The notes below the pieces were generated by a model. It was given only the letters and a program-made list of their open reading frames with translations, was not told where the DNA came from and made no database searches. This document shows, piece after piece, positions 1 through 8,096 of a stretch of 47,742 nt of DNA. The stretch comes from an uncultured Helcococcus sp. (GTDB lineage: Bacteria; Bacillota; Clostridia; Tissierellales; Peptoniphilaceae): the NCBI GenBank assembly GCA_937926545.1, contig CALAZW010000024.1:1-47742 (forward strand). The letters are read 5' to 3'. Each line of letters opens with the position of its first letter. Position 1 is the stretch's first letter. The position numbers and the translations under genes are program-made.

Positions 1-52
1 GTCTTTCAAAGACGACTTTTATATATTAACAAGTATAAATACTTTTGTCAAA

Positions 53-76
53 TAAAAAAAGGACCTCTAGGGTCCT
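53..76 (-). terminator. intrinsic terminator of the PTS operon
   Basis: On the minus strand the stem AGGAC/GTCCT closes over a CCTAGAG loop and runs straight into seven T residues. It begins right after the stop codon of the last operon gene, so it most likely ends the 6871-78 transcript. Confidence 0.8.
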
Positions 77-77
77 C

Positions 78-386
78 TTAATTAATCTTCTTATATATAT
101 CTATAAATTCTTCAGTTAACTTTTTCAATAGCTCAGTCTGCATCATTTGATCTTCCGCATGCATAAGGATTAAAGAAAACTCTACCTTTTCTCCTCCCAT
201 ATCCTTTTGGATTAAATCCATATGAACCTCATGGGCCTTTAAAAGTTTTTTATCTGCATCCTCTACCTTCTTATAGGCCTCTTCATATTGAGAAGCCTTG
301 GCAAGTTCTATAGCTTCAAATAAACTGGACTTTGCATCTCCCGCATTTGATATTATTTGAAAACAAATTAATTCTAATCCTTCCAT
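78..386 (-). CDS. PTS lactose/cellobiose-type EIIA
   Basis: This 102-residue protein is a complete EIIA of the lactose/cellobiose PTS family, a small helical phosphocarrier that takes phosphate from HPr and passes it to EIIB. The expected active histidine is His76, in the motif MHAEDQ near the end of the third helix, and the length is normal for the family. The ATG has a clean AGGAGG site five bases upstream. It is the last gene of the operon, eight bases after the glycosylasparaginase, far from the EIIB and EIIC genes it should serve. No other Lac-type EIIA is present here, so it very probably completes that permease. The sugar specificity cannot be read from the sequence. Confidence 0.92.
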   Translation of the reverse strand: MEGLELICFQIISNAGDAKSSLFEAIELAKASQYEEAYKKVEDADKKLLKAHEVHMDLIQKDMGGEKVEFSLILMHAEDQMMQTELLKKLTEEFIDIYKKIN

Positions 387-394
387 ATTTCCTC

Positions 395-1351
395 CTAATT
401 TAATTTCAAGGGCGCTGTTCTCGTCCTTATATAATCGTCAAGCCATTCTTGGCTGGCTTCTTCATAAATGGTCTTACCATCTTTCACCTGGCATACGAAT
501 ACCCTGGGCTCTTGTTTATGACTGGCAACAGCAAAGGAAAAACCATCAATATTTGTAGCCACACCAAAATTTCCTTCTTTATCCATGGCCACTACAGATA
601 GATCTCCTGCCTTACCTCTTTTTCTCTTTAACTTAGCATCCAGGTCAATAACTGCCTGATCACAAGCTTCTTGAGGGCTAAGACCTTTTTTCATCAAGGA
701 GACTATTTCATAACTGATTGCTCCCTTCATTAAATCTTCTCCCAGGCCAGTTGCAGTAGCTCCTCCTACTTCACTATCAACATAGAATCCACTTCCACAA
801 ACAGGTGAATCTCCAACCCTTCCTGGTTTTTTCATAAAAAGACCACTGGTTGAAGTTCCAGCAACCATACTGTTTTCACCTAAAGCAACCATTCCCACAG
901 TATCATGGCCAGCATAAGGCTTAAGATCTTTTTCCTGAACTTCCTTCACCCTATTCTTATAATGAATAATAGCCCTATCAGTAAGCATATTTTTTCTTTC
1001 AAATCCTTCTTTGCTGGCAAATTCCTCTGCCCCTCTAGCTACCAAGAAGTTATTAAAATCATAGTCACTTAACTTTCTGGCTATACTTATAGGATTGGCA
1101 AAATCTCTAATAGCTGCAACTGCACCAAATGATAAACTGTCCCCATCCATATATGCTGCATCTAGTTCAACTACGCAATTTTCATTGGGAAGTCCGCCAT
1201 AGCCTACAGATTTAAAGTAGGGATAGTCTTCAACCTCCTTAATGGCAAGTTCTAAAGCATCTCCCACTTTTCCTTTTTCCTTTAGGATTTTAGAAGCCTT
1301 TTCAACCCCTTCAAAACCCATTCTCCAAGTAGCAATAATTCCCCAGTTCAT
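395..1351 (-). CDS. N4-(beta-N-acetylglucosaminyl)-L-asparaginase (glycosylasparaginase)
   Basis: This is an Ntn-hydrolase of the glycosylasparaginase family (318 residues), which cuts the amide bond between GlcNAc and asparagine, giving aspartate and 1-amino-GlcNAc. The proenzyme cleaves itself before a catalytic threonine. Here that is Thr151 in GHDTVGM, followed by the family motifs GTSTSG and GRVGDSPV (oxyanion and substrate binding). No signal peptide is visible, so the enzyme is probably cytoplasmic, as bacterial glycosylasparaginases with an importer would be. I place the start at the ATG at 1351, one base after the dipeptidase stop, because AGAGGG lies at the right distance. A GTG at 1372 has no ribosome binding site. 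Its place inside a PTS operon suggests the substrate enters as a glyco-amino acid or glycopeptide. Confidence 0.9.
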   Translation of the reverse strand: MNWGIIATWRMGFEGVEKASKILKEKGKVGDALELAIKEVEDYPYFKSVGYGGLPNENCVVELDAAYMDGDSLSFGAVAAIRDFANPISIARKLSDYDFNNFLVARGAEEFASKEGFERKNMLTDRAIIHYKNRVKEVQEKDLKPYAGHDTVGMVALGENSMVAGTSTSGLFMKKPGRVGDSPVCGSGFYVDSEVGGATATGLGEDLMKGAISYEIVSLMKKGLSPQEACDQAVIDLDAKLKRKRGKAGDLSVVAMDKEGNFGVATNIDGFSFAVASHKQEPRVFVCQVKDGKTIYEEASQEWLDDYIRTRTAPLKLN

Positions 1352-1352
1352 T

Positions 1353-2480
1353 CTATCCCTCTTTTCTTTCACTTATTAATTTATAGATGGCATTGGCATA
1401 AATCTTTGTCATTAAAATTATATCTTCTATTATCATCCACTCATCAGGATTGTGTCCTATACCCTTTTGACCTGGAAAAGAAGGTCCGAAAGGTATAATG
1501 TTAGGAACTATCTTCGCATAGGTTCCTCCTGTGGTTGTCAAAGGACTAGGATCCAAATCAGTGTTTTCCATATAAGCCTCTGTTAACTTCTCCACAAGAA
1601 AAGAGTCCTTTTCAAATTTAACAGGGTCAAAGTTGTGAACTATAGACACATCTAGGTCTCCTGCTTTTTTTTGAATCTTTTCTCTTAATTCTTCCTTATT
1701 AGTAATGGCAGGATAACTTAAGGACATCCTAAAAATCACTCTTTTATCTTCTTTTCTAAGATTATAGTTTCTCATTTCCAAAAGTCCAAACTCTTCATCT
1801 TTAATGTCTATTTCTAATTTATTTCCATATATATTACTAGATAAAATATATTCATTCATAAAATCAAACAAATCATCCAGTTGGTTTTCTTCTCCACTTA
1901 TCTCTACCACAGCCCTACCTCTTTCACCGTAGATTGCTGGAAATTTATTGTCTGGAGTCCATCCCATCACTGGTGGCTTTTCATTTTTCAAAAAGTAATC
2001 CATATCCTTAAAGCCAGTTTCCTCATTGGTACCAAAAACAATTCTCACTGGAATATCTGTTTTTATACCCAGTTCTTTTAAAACATAAAGGGCATATAGA
2101 TTAGATATAATAGGTCCCTTATTATCTAGAACCCCCCTACCATATATTTTTCCGCCATCAATTTCACCGCCATAAGGTTGATACTTCCAACCATCTCCTT
2201 CTGGGACAACATCCAGGTGGCCAAAAATCCCTATATAGTCAGCATCATCAAAGCCTTGTCCAAATTGAGCATAGCCTGCGTAATTATCTATGTTTTTTGT
2301 TTGAAAACCCAATTCCTCAGACAAGCTTAAAGCCTCTTCCAAAGCTTTTTTAGGTCCAAGACCAAAAGGAGCTTGCTCTTCAGGTTCTCCCTCTACACTT
2401 TTAATTTTTACTAGACGGATAATACTAGAAATTAACTCTTCTGAAATTTCATCTACCTTGGCATTTATTAAATTCTTCAT
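1353..2480 (-). CDS. M20 family dipeptidase, PepV/Sapep-like
   Basis: A zinc metallopeptidase of family M20, of the PepV/Sapep dipeptidase type. Metal-site motifs are visible: GHLDVVP with His88, GRGVLDNKGP with Asp119 (bridging aspartate), TNEETGF with Glu153/154 (general base and ligand), and a C-terminal IGHNPDEW with the last histidine. At 375 residues it is shorter than typical PepV (about 470), because the lid domain between the two catalytic halves is reduced. It would split dipeptides, or trim short peptides carrying the Asn residue, in the cytoplasm. It overlaps no neighbour and is followed after one base by the glycosylasparaginase, so the two are surely cotranscribed and likely translationally coupled. 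Confidence 0.88.
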   Translation of the reverse strand: MKNLINAKVDEISEELISSIIRLVKIKSVEGEPEEQAPFGLGPKKALEEALSLSEELGFQTKNIDNYAGYAQFGQGFDDADYIGIFGHLDVVPEGDGWKYQPYGGEIDGGKIYGRGVLDNKGPIISNLYALYVLKELGIKTDIPVRIVFGTNEETGFKDMDYFLKNEKPPVMGWTPDNKFPAIYGERGRAVVEISGEENQLDDLFDFMNEYILSSNIYGNKLEIDIKDEEFGLLEMRNYNLRKEDKRVIFRMSLSYPAITNKEELREKIQKKAGDLDVSIVHNFDPVKFEKDSFLVEKLTEAYMENTDLDPSPLTTTGGTYAKIVPNIIPFGPSFPGQKGIGHNPDEWMIIEDIILMTKIYANAIYKLISERKEG

Positions 2481-2487
2481 ATCTTCC

Positions 2488-2531
2488 TCCTAAAATAGCA
2501 AAAGTAGTCAAATTGACTACTTTGCAACTTC
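2488..2531 (-). terminator. intergenic hairpin in the PTS operon
   Basis: An 11-base inverted repeat (2501-2511 with 2513-2523) lies between the GrdB-like gene and pepV. On the minus strand it is followed by a broken T run (TTTTGCTATTTT). It could be a leaky terminator or an RNA-stability hairpin that lowers expression of the last three genes relative to the permease genes. Confidence 0.5.
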
Positions 2532-3050
2532 TTAATAAAGTAAATCCTTAAATGTTTCCCTAGCTTTTTTCTCTGATATTTCCTTGGCTACAAAAACTAT
2601 ATTTTCAAGGGCTTGGTTCAAACCAGTTCCACCCTTCTTAGGCATCTTTACTATATTTATTTTATCCTTATATTGGCTAATAGTATCACTATTGTCGTCT
2701 GACATGGCAGTTAAAACAGGTATATCTGTCTTGTCCTGGATCATTTGAGCGGTTACAGCTGCCATATGTGCATAGCCCTTATAGTTATAGGCAGGCCCAC
2801 AAATCACAGCATCCGGCCCTATTTTCTTAACCATAGCTGTTAATTTCTTAGCATTTAACTGCTCATCTTCTTGAAAATATCCATCGCCACAATATAAGGT
2901 AGCTACTACTTCTGCATCGAACTTATCCAAATGAGGTTGGAGCATATGGGCTGCCCCAATTCCACCTTTTTCTATACCCAATGGTAGGTCTGGTCTTTCC
3001 TTACCACCTAAACCTGCTTGTACTTGATCGAAAAATAATACTATTTTCAT
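2532..3050 (-). CDS. stand-alone GrdB N-terminal domain (glycine/betaine reductase component B-related)
   Basis: The 172-residue product aligns by eye with the N-terminal domain of GrdB, the component B subunit of glycine/sarcosine/betaine reductase. Shared elements in order are an N-terminal beta strand with AGLGGKERPD, GGIGAAHML, VVATLYCGDGYF, DAVICGPAYNYKG and IPVLTAM. Full GrdB is about 430 residues and has the selenocysteine UxxC centre in its C-terminal part. Here translation ends at TAA and nothing follows in frame, so the catalytic half is missing. It has no Grd partner gene nearby. The ATG at 3050 has AAGGAG six bases upstream, and a TTG just before it is too close. Its role in a PTS operon is unknown; binding or processing of an amine or amino-sugar is only a guess. 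Confidence 0.75.
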   Translation of the reverse strand: MKIVLFFDQVQAGLGGKERPDLPLGIEKGGIGAAHMLQPHLDKFDAEVVATLYCGDGYFQEDEQLNAKKLTAMVKKIGPDAVICGPAYNYKGYAHMAAVTAQMIQDKTDIPVLTAMSDDNSDTISQYKDKINIVKMPKKGGTGLNQALENIVFVAKEISEKKARETFKDLLY

Positions 3051-3062
3051 CAATATCTCCTT

Positions 3063-4415
3063 TTATAAATCATCTATAGATAAATCATCAAATGATAAGT
3101 CATCTATTTCATCTTTTTTATTTTCTTCATTCTTTTCTTCTTCTATATATTTTTTATCTAAAATCTTTATAAATGGATAGTAGATAAAACAACCAATTAT
3201 AATAAAGACTAATTGAAGAAAGGCTGCACGCCAACTACCTGTTGTTAGATACCCTGATATTACAGGTGGAGTTGCCCAAGGTATTGTTATACCTGATGTC
3301 TTAGGTATAAAATTAGTAGCAAATCCTATATAGGATATTGTAGTGTTAACAATTGGTGTAAGTATGAATGGTATGGCTATAATTGGGTTTAATACTACTG
3401 GTAAACCAAATATTAAAGGTTCATTTATTCCAAAGATACCAGGTACTAGTGATAATTTACCCAATTGCTTAATTCTTTCTGATTTTGCAAATAATAACAT
3501 TACTATAACTAGAGATAGGGTACTTCCTCCTCCTCCAGCTGTTTGGAAAAAGTCTACAAAGTTTCCTGTGAAAATATGTGGTAATGGTAGTTTAGCTTCA
3601 TAGGCCGCTATATTTTCTAAAGAAATTGCTCTAAATATTGGAGACCATATTGAGTTTGTTACAGCTGGTCCATTAATACCAAACATCCAGAATAAAGAAC
3701 TAAATAAACTATATAAGATCAAGGATCCTAATGTGTTACCCACGTTTACCAATGGAGCTTGTAGAACTGTATAAATAAATTCTTGGGCTGAACCAAAGGA
3801 TGTATTCAAAAATATTATATTTACTATGAAAAATGTTAGCATTACTAATCCACTTGGAATAATTGCCGCAAATGAATCTACAACTGCTGGTGGTACTCCT
3901 GCTGGCATCTTTATTGTCCAACCTTTATTGTACACCCAGGTTAATAATTTAGCGGATAATAATCCTACAATCATAGCTAAAAATATTCCGTTATTACCAA
4001 TCTTACCAAAACTTAAACCACTAACTTGACCCAACACTTGATCGTCTTGTATGAAATCAATTTTAGTTGGAGTTAATATTAAATAAGCAACCAAGCCTGT
4101 AAGTCCACTTTGTAGTTGCTTACCGCCAAGTTCTCTAGCATAAGCATATGAAACACCTATTACTGTACTCAATGAAACAATACTAAAGGTCGCATTTGTA
4201 ACTGCTCCCAAGTATTTTTCCCAGCCTTCTCCAAAAAATTTAGCCCAAAATCCTGACCATCCTTCTATTGGAAAGTTTGCCAATAATAAGAATATTGAAC
4301 CAACAATTACTAAAGGTGATGTGAATAAGAAACCGTCTCTTATTGCTATAAGTACCTTATTTCTTCCTAGGGCGTCCGCTACGGGCATCAGCCATTTTTC
4401 TAACTTCTTAAGCAT
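3063..4415 (-). CDS. PTS lactose/cellobiose-type EIIC permease
   Basis: A 450-residue integral membrane protein of the Lac/Cel EIIC family, the sugar channel of a PTS. It has about ten hydrophobic segments, the family's N-terminal helix with LMPVADALGRNKVLIAIRDG, and the conserved FGINEPLIFGLPVVLNP substrate loop near residue 335. The C-terminal 30 residues are acidic, lysine-rich and cytoplasmic. It carries no fused EIIB or EIIA domain; those are separate genes on both sides. It lies 13 bases after the EIIB gene and 12 bases before the GrdB-like gene. Family members carry cellobiose, chitobiose or lactose. The context of a glycosylasparaginase suggests a GlcNAc-containing substrate, which is inference. 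Confidence 0.92.
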   Translation of the reverse strand: MLKKLEKWLMPVADALGRNKVLIAIRDGFLFTSPLVIVGSIFLLLANFPIEGWSGFWAKFFGEGWEKYLGAVTNATFSIVSLSTVIGVSYAYARELGGKQLQSGLTGLVAYLILTPTKIDFIQDDQVLGQVSGLSFGKIGNNGIFLAMIVGLLSAKLLTWVYNKGWTIKMPAGVPPAVVDSFAAIIPSGLVMLTFFIVNIIFLNTSFGSAQEFIYTVLQAPLVNVGNTLGSLILYSLFSSLFWMFGINGPAVTNSIWSPIFRAISLENIAAYEAKLPLPHIFTGNFVDFFQTAGGGGSTLSLVIVMLLFAKSERIKQLGKLSLVPGIFGINEPLIFGLPVVLNPIIAIPFILTPIVNTTISYIGFATNFIPKTSGITIPWATPPVISGYLTTGSWRAAFLQLVFIIIGCFIYYPFIKILDKKYIEEEKNEENKKDEIDDLSFDDLSIDDL

Positions 4416-4428
4416 AAGTTCCTCCTAT

Positions 4429-4758
4429 TTATTTGTTTTCTTGTTTGTGTTTTTTCATCATTAAGATGGTTTTCTTTAAAGCTCTTTCCCCATCCATTAG
4501 ACCATAGTCTTCACTATCTAAAACTCCAACTGGTACCTTATAGGGTTTTGCCAGCTCTTCTGTTCTATCCAAGGTGTGTCTAACTTGTGGTCCCAGCAAA
4601 ACACAATCTAAACCTTCTTCCAGCTTGGCAGGTAATAATCTTGTCCCGAAAGCCTTAATCTCAAAGGGTAGATTATTCTTGTCCGCTACTTCCTGCATTC
4701 TTTGAGCCATCATACTAGTGCTCATTCCTGCATCACAGAATAAATAAATTTTCTTCAT
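4429..4758 (-). CDS. PTS lactose/cellobiose-type EIIB
   Basis: A 109-residue cytoplasmic EIIB of the Lac/Cel family. It is phosphorylated on Cys8, which sits at the end of the first beta strand in IYLFCDAGMSTSMMAQRM, followed by the phosphate-binding loop. Length and motif are standard. Its start codon overlaps the stop codon of the preceding EIIA gene by four bases (ATGA), a sign of translational coupling. It feeds phosphate from the Lac-type EIIA encoded at the end of the operon to sugar passing through the adjacent EIIC. Confidence 0.93.
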   Translation of the reverse strand: MKKIYLFCDAGMSTSMMAQRMQEVADKNNLPFEIKAFGTRLLPAKLEEGLDCVLLGPQVRHTLDRTEELAKPYKVPVGVLDSEDYGLMDGERALKKTILMMKKHKQENK

Positions 4759-5174
4759 ACAATCCTCCTTATATTTTTTTCTATGTCACACTCTTCTCCT
4801 TCTCTTAAAGAATTAAGAAGAATGTCATCATCTAAGTTTATAACTATTTTTTGTATCTTACTTATTTTATCTTGATCTTTTACCAGGTCTCTAATTAGAA
4901 TAAAGAAAAGAAATTTAACCTTTTCTCCACCTGTCCAAGTAAGATAATTATTTAACCTTACTAATACTATACCCGTCTTATGAAGTTTTATTGACTCTAT
5001 ATGGGGTAGAGCAATATTATTTCCCATATAGGTAGAACCTCTTTCTTCCCTATCATAAAACTTCTCTTCAAAGTCTTTATAGTCAAGCTCAGCCCCTTGA
5101 GTCTTAATATGATTATGGACCAGTCTTAAAAGTTCCTTTTCATCGGTCAAGTCAACATCTAATATATATTCCAT
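4755..5174 (-). CDS. fructose/mannitol-type PTS EIIA domain protein
   Basis: A single-domain EIIA of the fructose/mannitol class (139 residues), with the phosphorylatable His58 in the family motif NNIALPHIE. This class does not normally pair with Lac/Cel EIIB. It begins immediately after the stop codon of the PRD regulator gene (ATG two bases later). In MtlR/LicR/ManR regulators the same kind of EIIA domain is fused to the C terminus, so I read this gene as the detached last domain of the regulator. It probably senses the phosphorylation state of the PTS rather than transporting sugar. A direct transport role remains possible. Confidence 0.85.
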   Translation of the reverse strand: MEYILDVDLTDEKELLRLVHNHIKTQGAELDYKDFEEKFYDREERGSTYMGNNIALPHIESIKLHKTGIVLVRLNNYLTWTGGEKVKFLFFILIRDLVKDQDKISKIQKIVINLDDDILLNSLREGEECDIEKNIRRIV

Positions 5175-5176
5175 AT

Positions 5177-6871
5177 CTACTCCAATATATTATCAATAGC
5201 GTTATTTATATAAAAATAATCCTTATAGTCTAGATAGTAGCTATCCCTATGCTTGTAAAGACTATTGGTATTGGCCTTTCTTATAAATACTTTTAAGTTC
5301 CTATCTTCAAAAACCATTCTATAGTCTAAATGGTCTCTTTTTTCTTCTATAGCCTCCAACTTTATAAATCTTTTTTTATTTATAGAAGCTATCTTTTCTT
5401 TTATATTTACCTTGTCAACATCACTTAAAAAGGCAGACACCTGTAAATAGTCCATGGGCCTATCTAATTTAACAGTTGATAGGATTAGGTCCATATCCTC
5501 CAGGTTTTTACTTTCAAAACTCTTAAAGGAAATAATTTCTCTTATTTCTACTTCACTAAATTCCTTGTCCACCTGTTTGGCTAAAAACTCGCTGGTTCCC
5601 ACTCCACTGTAACAAATAACACAGGTTTTTATCTTTCTATCATCTTCCAAGTCCTTCTTTATAAGAACATAAGATAAAAGATAGGCTATTTCATCATCAC
5701 TTATGGCTTTTAAGTCCATCTGATCACATATGATTAGACTGGCGATTTTTACTAAAATAAAATCTTTCTTATAATTAGCCTTAAAATCATCTACCAAAGG
5801 GTTCTTTATTATTATCTGATAGTCCAACCTGTTTAACATGGGCTTTATATGGAGAAGAATCTTTTTTCTTATTTCTGGATCCTTGTCTGCATCTATATAA
5901 TTCATTTGAGCCAAAACCTCTAGTAGTAGTTGGGCAAATAACTCCTCCCTATTGGACAAGGACCTATGGTCTCTTTCCTCATACTCTATGCCTATGGAAT
6001 TAAGATACCTATAAATATAATATTTTTCCGACTCTGGTATCTCTATTTGACAATGTTTTTCCAGTTCTTGGACTAAATAAATACAGGCCTTGTAGATACT
6101 GTTTTTCTTAAGATAAATAACATCTAAATCCTCTTCCAAAACATTGCCCTGCCTAACCCTATTTATCATTATCATCAAATGGGTCAAAAGATTGGTATAG
6201 TAGGGCTCATTTATTACCATCCTAAGCTTAAACTCTATGTCATTTAAGGTTTTCTCAATAAAATTTATTAGATCCTTATCAAATAAATCATTATCATCCA
6301 TCTTTCTTAGGCCATCATGTCTAAGGTCTTGGTATTCATATATGTAGCTGGCATCCTTGCCAACAATATGGATTATTAAGTTTGCCAATAAAGCCCTAAG
6401 ATCAGCCTCTCTGCCAACTACCCTCACTCCCTTATTTCCAACTTCAATGGACATTTTATAGGAAGATAAGACTTCCTTTAAATTATCTAGGTCGTTGTAG
6501 ATGGAGGTCCTACTAATATAGTAGTCCTTGGCTAATTTATTTATAGGCGTATAGCTATCACTATTCAACAAAAGATAGATTAAAATCTTAATCCTTCTAT
6601 CATCAAAATTTGACACATCATTTTTCATAACGTTCTTATCTATAAGCCTTTCAACCTTGGCCTTGTTTTTCTCCACATTAAATATTCTAATGCCCAGGCC
6701 CTGTTTTCTTTCCAAGTAAACGTTTTCTTTATTTAATTTATATTCGAGAACATCCAGGTCCTTTGATATGGTCATTCTCGAGCACTTATATTCAGTGGCC
6801 AAATCCACTGTTGTTATATATTCAATTGTTTCATTTAGTTGCTTTAATATATTTAATTGCCTCTTATTCAT
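5177..6871 (-). CDS. PRD-containing transcriptional regulator, LicR/MtlR type lacking the EIIA domain
   Basis: A 564-residue regulator. Domains in order: an N-terminal winged helix (residues 5-60), a second Mga-like helix-turn-helix (about 90-150), two PTS regulation domains (about 190-390) and a galactitol-type EIIB-like domain with Cys in VICYSGVGTSEFLAK near residue 408. The usual C-terminal EIIA domain is absent and is encoded by the next gene. In PRD1 the first histidine is kept (LLTHLMIMINR) but the second position reads YYIYRYL. In PRD2 LLLHIKPML is kept but DEIAYLLSYV has lost the second histidine. Two of four regulatory histidines are therefore missing. It heads the operon and is the likely activator of it. 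AAGGAG lies before the ATG. Confidence 0.88.
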   Translation of the reverse strand: MNKRQLNILKQLNETIEYITTVDLATEYKCSRMTISKDLDVLEYKLNKENVYLERKQGLGIRIFNVEKNKAKVERLIDKNVMKNDVSNFDDRRIKILIYLLLNSDSYTPINKLAKDYYISRTSIYNDLDNLKEVLSSYKMSIEVGNKGVRVVGREADLRALLANLIIHIVGKDASYIYEYQDLRHDGLRKMDDNDLFDKDLINFIEKTLNDIEFKLRMVINEPYYTNLLTHLMIMINRVRQGNVLEEDLDVIYLKKNSIYKACIYLVQELEKHCQIEIPESEKYYIYRYLNSIGIEYEERDHRSLSNREELFAQLLLEVLAQMNYIDADKDPEIRKKILLHIKPMLNRLDYQIIIKNPLVDDFKANYKKDFILVKIASLIICDQMDLKAISDDEIAYLLSYVLIKKDLEDDRKIKTCVICYSGVGTSEFLAKQVDKEFSEVEIREIISFKSFESKNLEDMDLILSTVKLDRPMDYLQVSAFLSDVDKVNIKEKIASINKKRFIKLEAIEEKRDHLDYRMVFEDRNLKVFIRKANTNSLYKHRDSYYLDYKDYFYINNAIDNILE

Positions 6872-7017
6872 AAAAGCTCCTTACCTAATTATACTAGATG
6901 GCCTTGTTTTCCACCTGACATTATGGTTTACATTCAATAGTTTGTTTTTATACAAGGATTAATTGTCCTATTTTTATTATATGATAAAATATCATTATTA
7001 TATAGTTAGGAGACAAT
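6872..7017. promoter_or_regulatory. divergent promoter region between PRD regulator and LacI-type gene
   Basis: This 146-base gap must hold promoters for both directions. Leftward, a TATAAT reads on the minus strand about 22 bases before the regulator start, without a good -35 box. Rightward, TTGTCC and TAAAAT with 16 bases between them are a plausible promoter. A dyad, ATGATAAAATATCAT at 6981-6995, overlaps that -10 region and could be an autoregulatory site. Confidence 0.45.
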
Positions 7018-8007
7018 ATGAAAAAAGTTAGATTAAAAGATATAGCCAAGTTGGCCCAGGTATCAGAAACCACCGTGTCCCTAGTCCTCAACGACAAGGC
7101 CAAGTCTATATCCCAAGAAAAGATAAATGAAATTAAAACCATAGCCAGTCAACTAAATTACAGGCCCAATTACCTGGCTAAAAGTCTATCTACCAATAAG
7201 ACCTATACTATAGGCTTAATAGTTCCAGATATTGAAAACCTATTTTTTGCCTCTCTGGTAAAAAATCTAATAGATATCTTAAATAAGGAAGGCTACCTAT
7301 GCTTGGTAAGCATATCCAATGAATCCATGAAACAAGATATAAAACTTATTGGTGAGTTGGAAAATAGAAATGTAGATGGTCTACTACTGGCCTTGTCCAA
7401 TGAATCTCTACAAAATGAGGCCTTTATAAAAAACCAACTTGAGCAACTTACCATCCCCTATGTCCTTGTCGATAGGATTTTTCACAATGATGAAAAAAAC
7501 CAGGTTCATTTTGACAATAGGTATGGCGGCTATATAGCTACCCAACACCTGATTGATCAAGGCCATGAAAAGATAGCCTGCATAACAGGAAATATAGATA
7601 GCTTTAATGCTAGAGAAAGGTATCTAGGCTATAAGGATGCCCTAAAAGATAACAGAATTGCCCTTGATCCTAACTTGGTCAAATTTGGTGAATTTACATT
7701 TAACTCAGGCTACAATCAAGCCCTAGATCTTTTTGACCTGGGTATAGACTCTGTTTTTTGCTCCAATGACCTGATAGCCTATGGTTTTGTAAGTGCCATG
7801 ATGGAAAAAAATATAGCCTGCCAAGATATAGATGTTGTTGGTTATGACAACTTGGAAATCTTAAAGAAACTCTATCCTCTTCTTAAGTCGGTTAGTCAAG
7901 ACATTGATCACCTGTCTAATGAGTCGGCAACCATGCTTTTATCACTAATAGAAAATGATAGCAAGGCAAATGAAATAATCTTAAAACCTCAACTAGTAGT
8001 TATTTAA
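7018..8007 (+). CDS. LacI/GalR-family transcriptional regulator, RbsR-like
   Basis: A 329-residue LacI-family repressor. The N-terminal helix-turn-helix and hinge are classic (VRLKDIAKLAQVSETTVSLVLN, then YRPNYLAKSL), and the periplasmic-binding-protein-like effector domain follows from about residue 60 (TIGLIVPDIENLFFA). AGGAG precedes the ATG. The next gene in the same direction is a ribokinase, whose promoter is followed by a palindrome of LacI-operator type. This regulator is the natural candidate to bind it. The effector is probably ribose or a related sugar or sugar phosphate, inferred only from the neighbour. Confidence 0.92.
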   Translation: MKKVRLKDIAKLAQVSETTVSLVLNDKAKSISQEKINEIKTIASQLNYRPNYLAKSLSTNKTYTIGLIVPDIENLFFASLVKNLIDILNKEGYLCLVSISNESMKQDIKLIGELENRNVDGLLLALSNESLQNEAFIKNQLEQLTIPYVLVDRIFHNDEKNQVHFDNRYGGYIATQHLIDQGHEKIACITGNIDSFNARERYLGYKDALKDNRIALDPNLVKFGEFTFNSGYNQALDLFDLGIDSVFCSNDLIAYGFVSAMMEKNIACQDIDVVGYDNLEILKKLYPLLKSVSQDIDHLSNESATMLLSLIENDSKANEIILKPQLVVI

Positions 8008-8027
8008 AAATAATTACTAGTTTTTTA
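7991..8027 (+). terminator. terminator overlapping the end of the LacI-type gene
   Basis: A 14-base near-perfect stem (7991-8004 with 8009-8022, one G-U pair) is followed by TTTTTT. The stop codon lies in the stem, and the run of T ends just before the -35 box of the next promoter, which separates the regulator and kinase transcripts. Confidence 0.75.
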
Positions 8028-8078
8028 TTGACATACTATTAACAGTTGTGTATTATAGGTAAGTAAATCGCTTTACTT
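8028..8078 (+). promoter_or_regulatory. promoter and LacI-type operator of the ribokinase gene
   Basis: TTGACA (8028-8033) and TATTAT (8051-8056) are separated by 17 bases, a near-consensus vegetative promoter. Directly downstream, at the expected start of transcription, is AAGTAAATCGCTTTACTT (8061-8078): perfect 7-base arms around a CG centre, the typical form of a LacI-family operator. Binding there would block initiation. Confidence 0.85.
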
Positions 8079-8096
8079 ATTATATTAGGAGGAATT

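Noticed and set aside
2521..2534. Possible selenocysteine readthrough extending the GrdB-like gene
   Set aside because: The stop is TAA, not TGA, and the downstream sequence holds a hairpin and the pepV ribosome binding site, with no GrdB C-terminal motifs.
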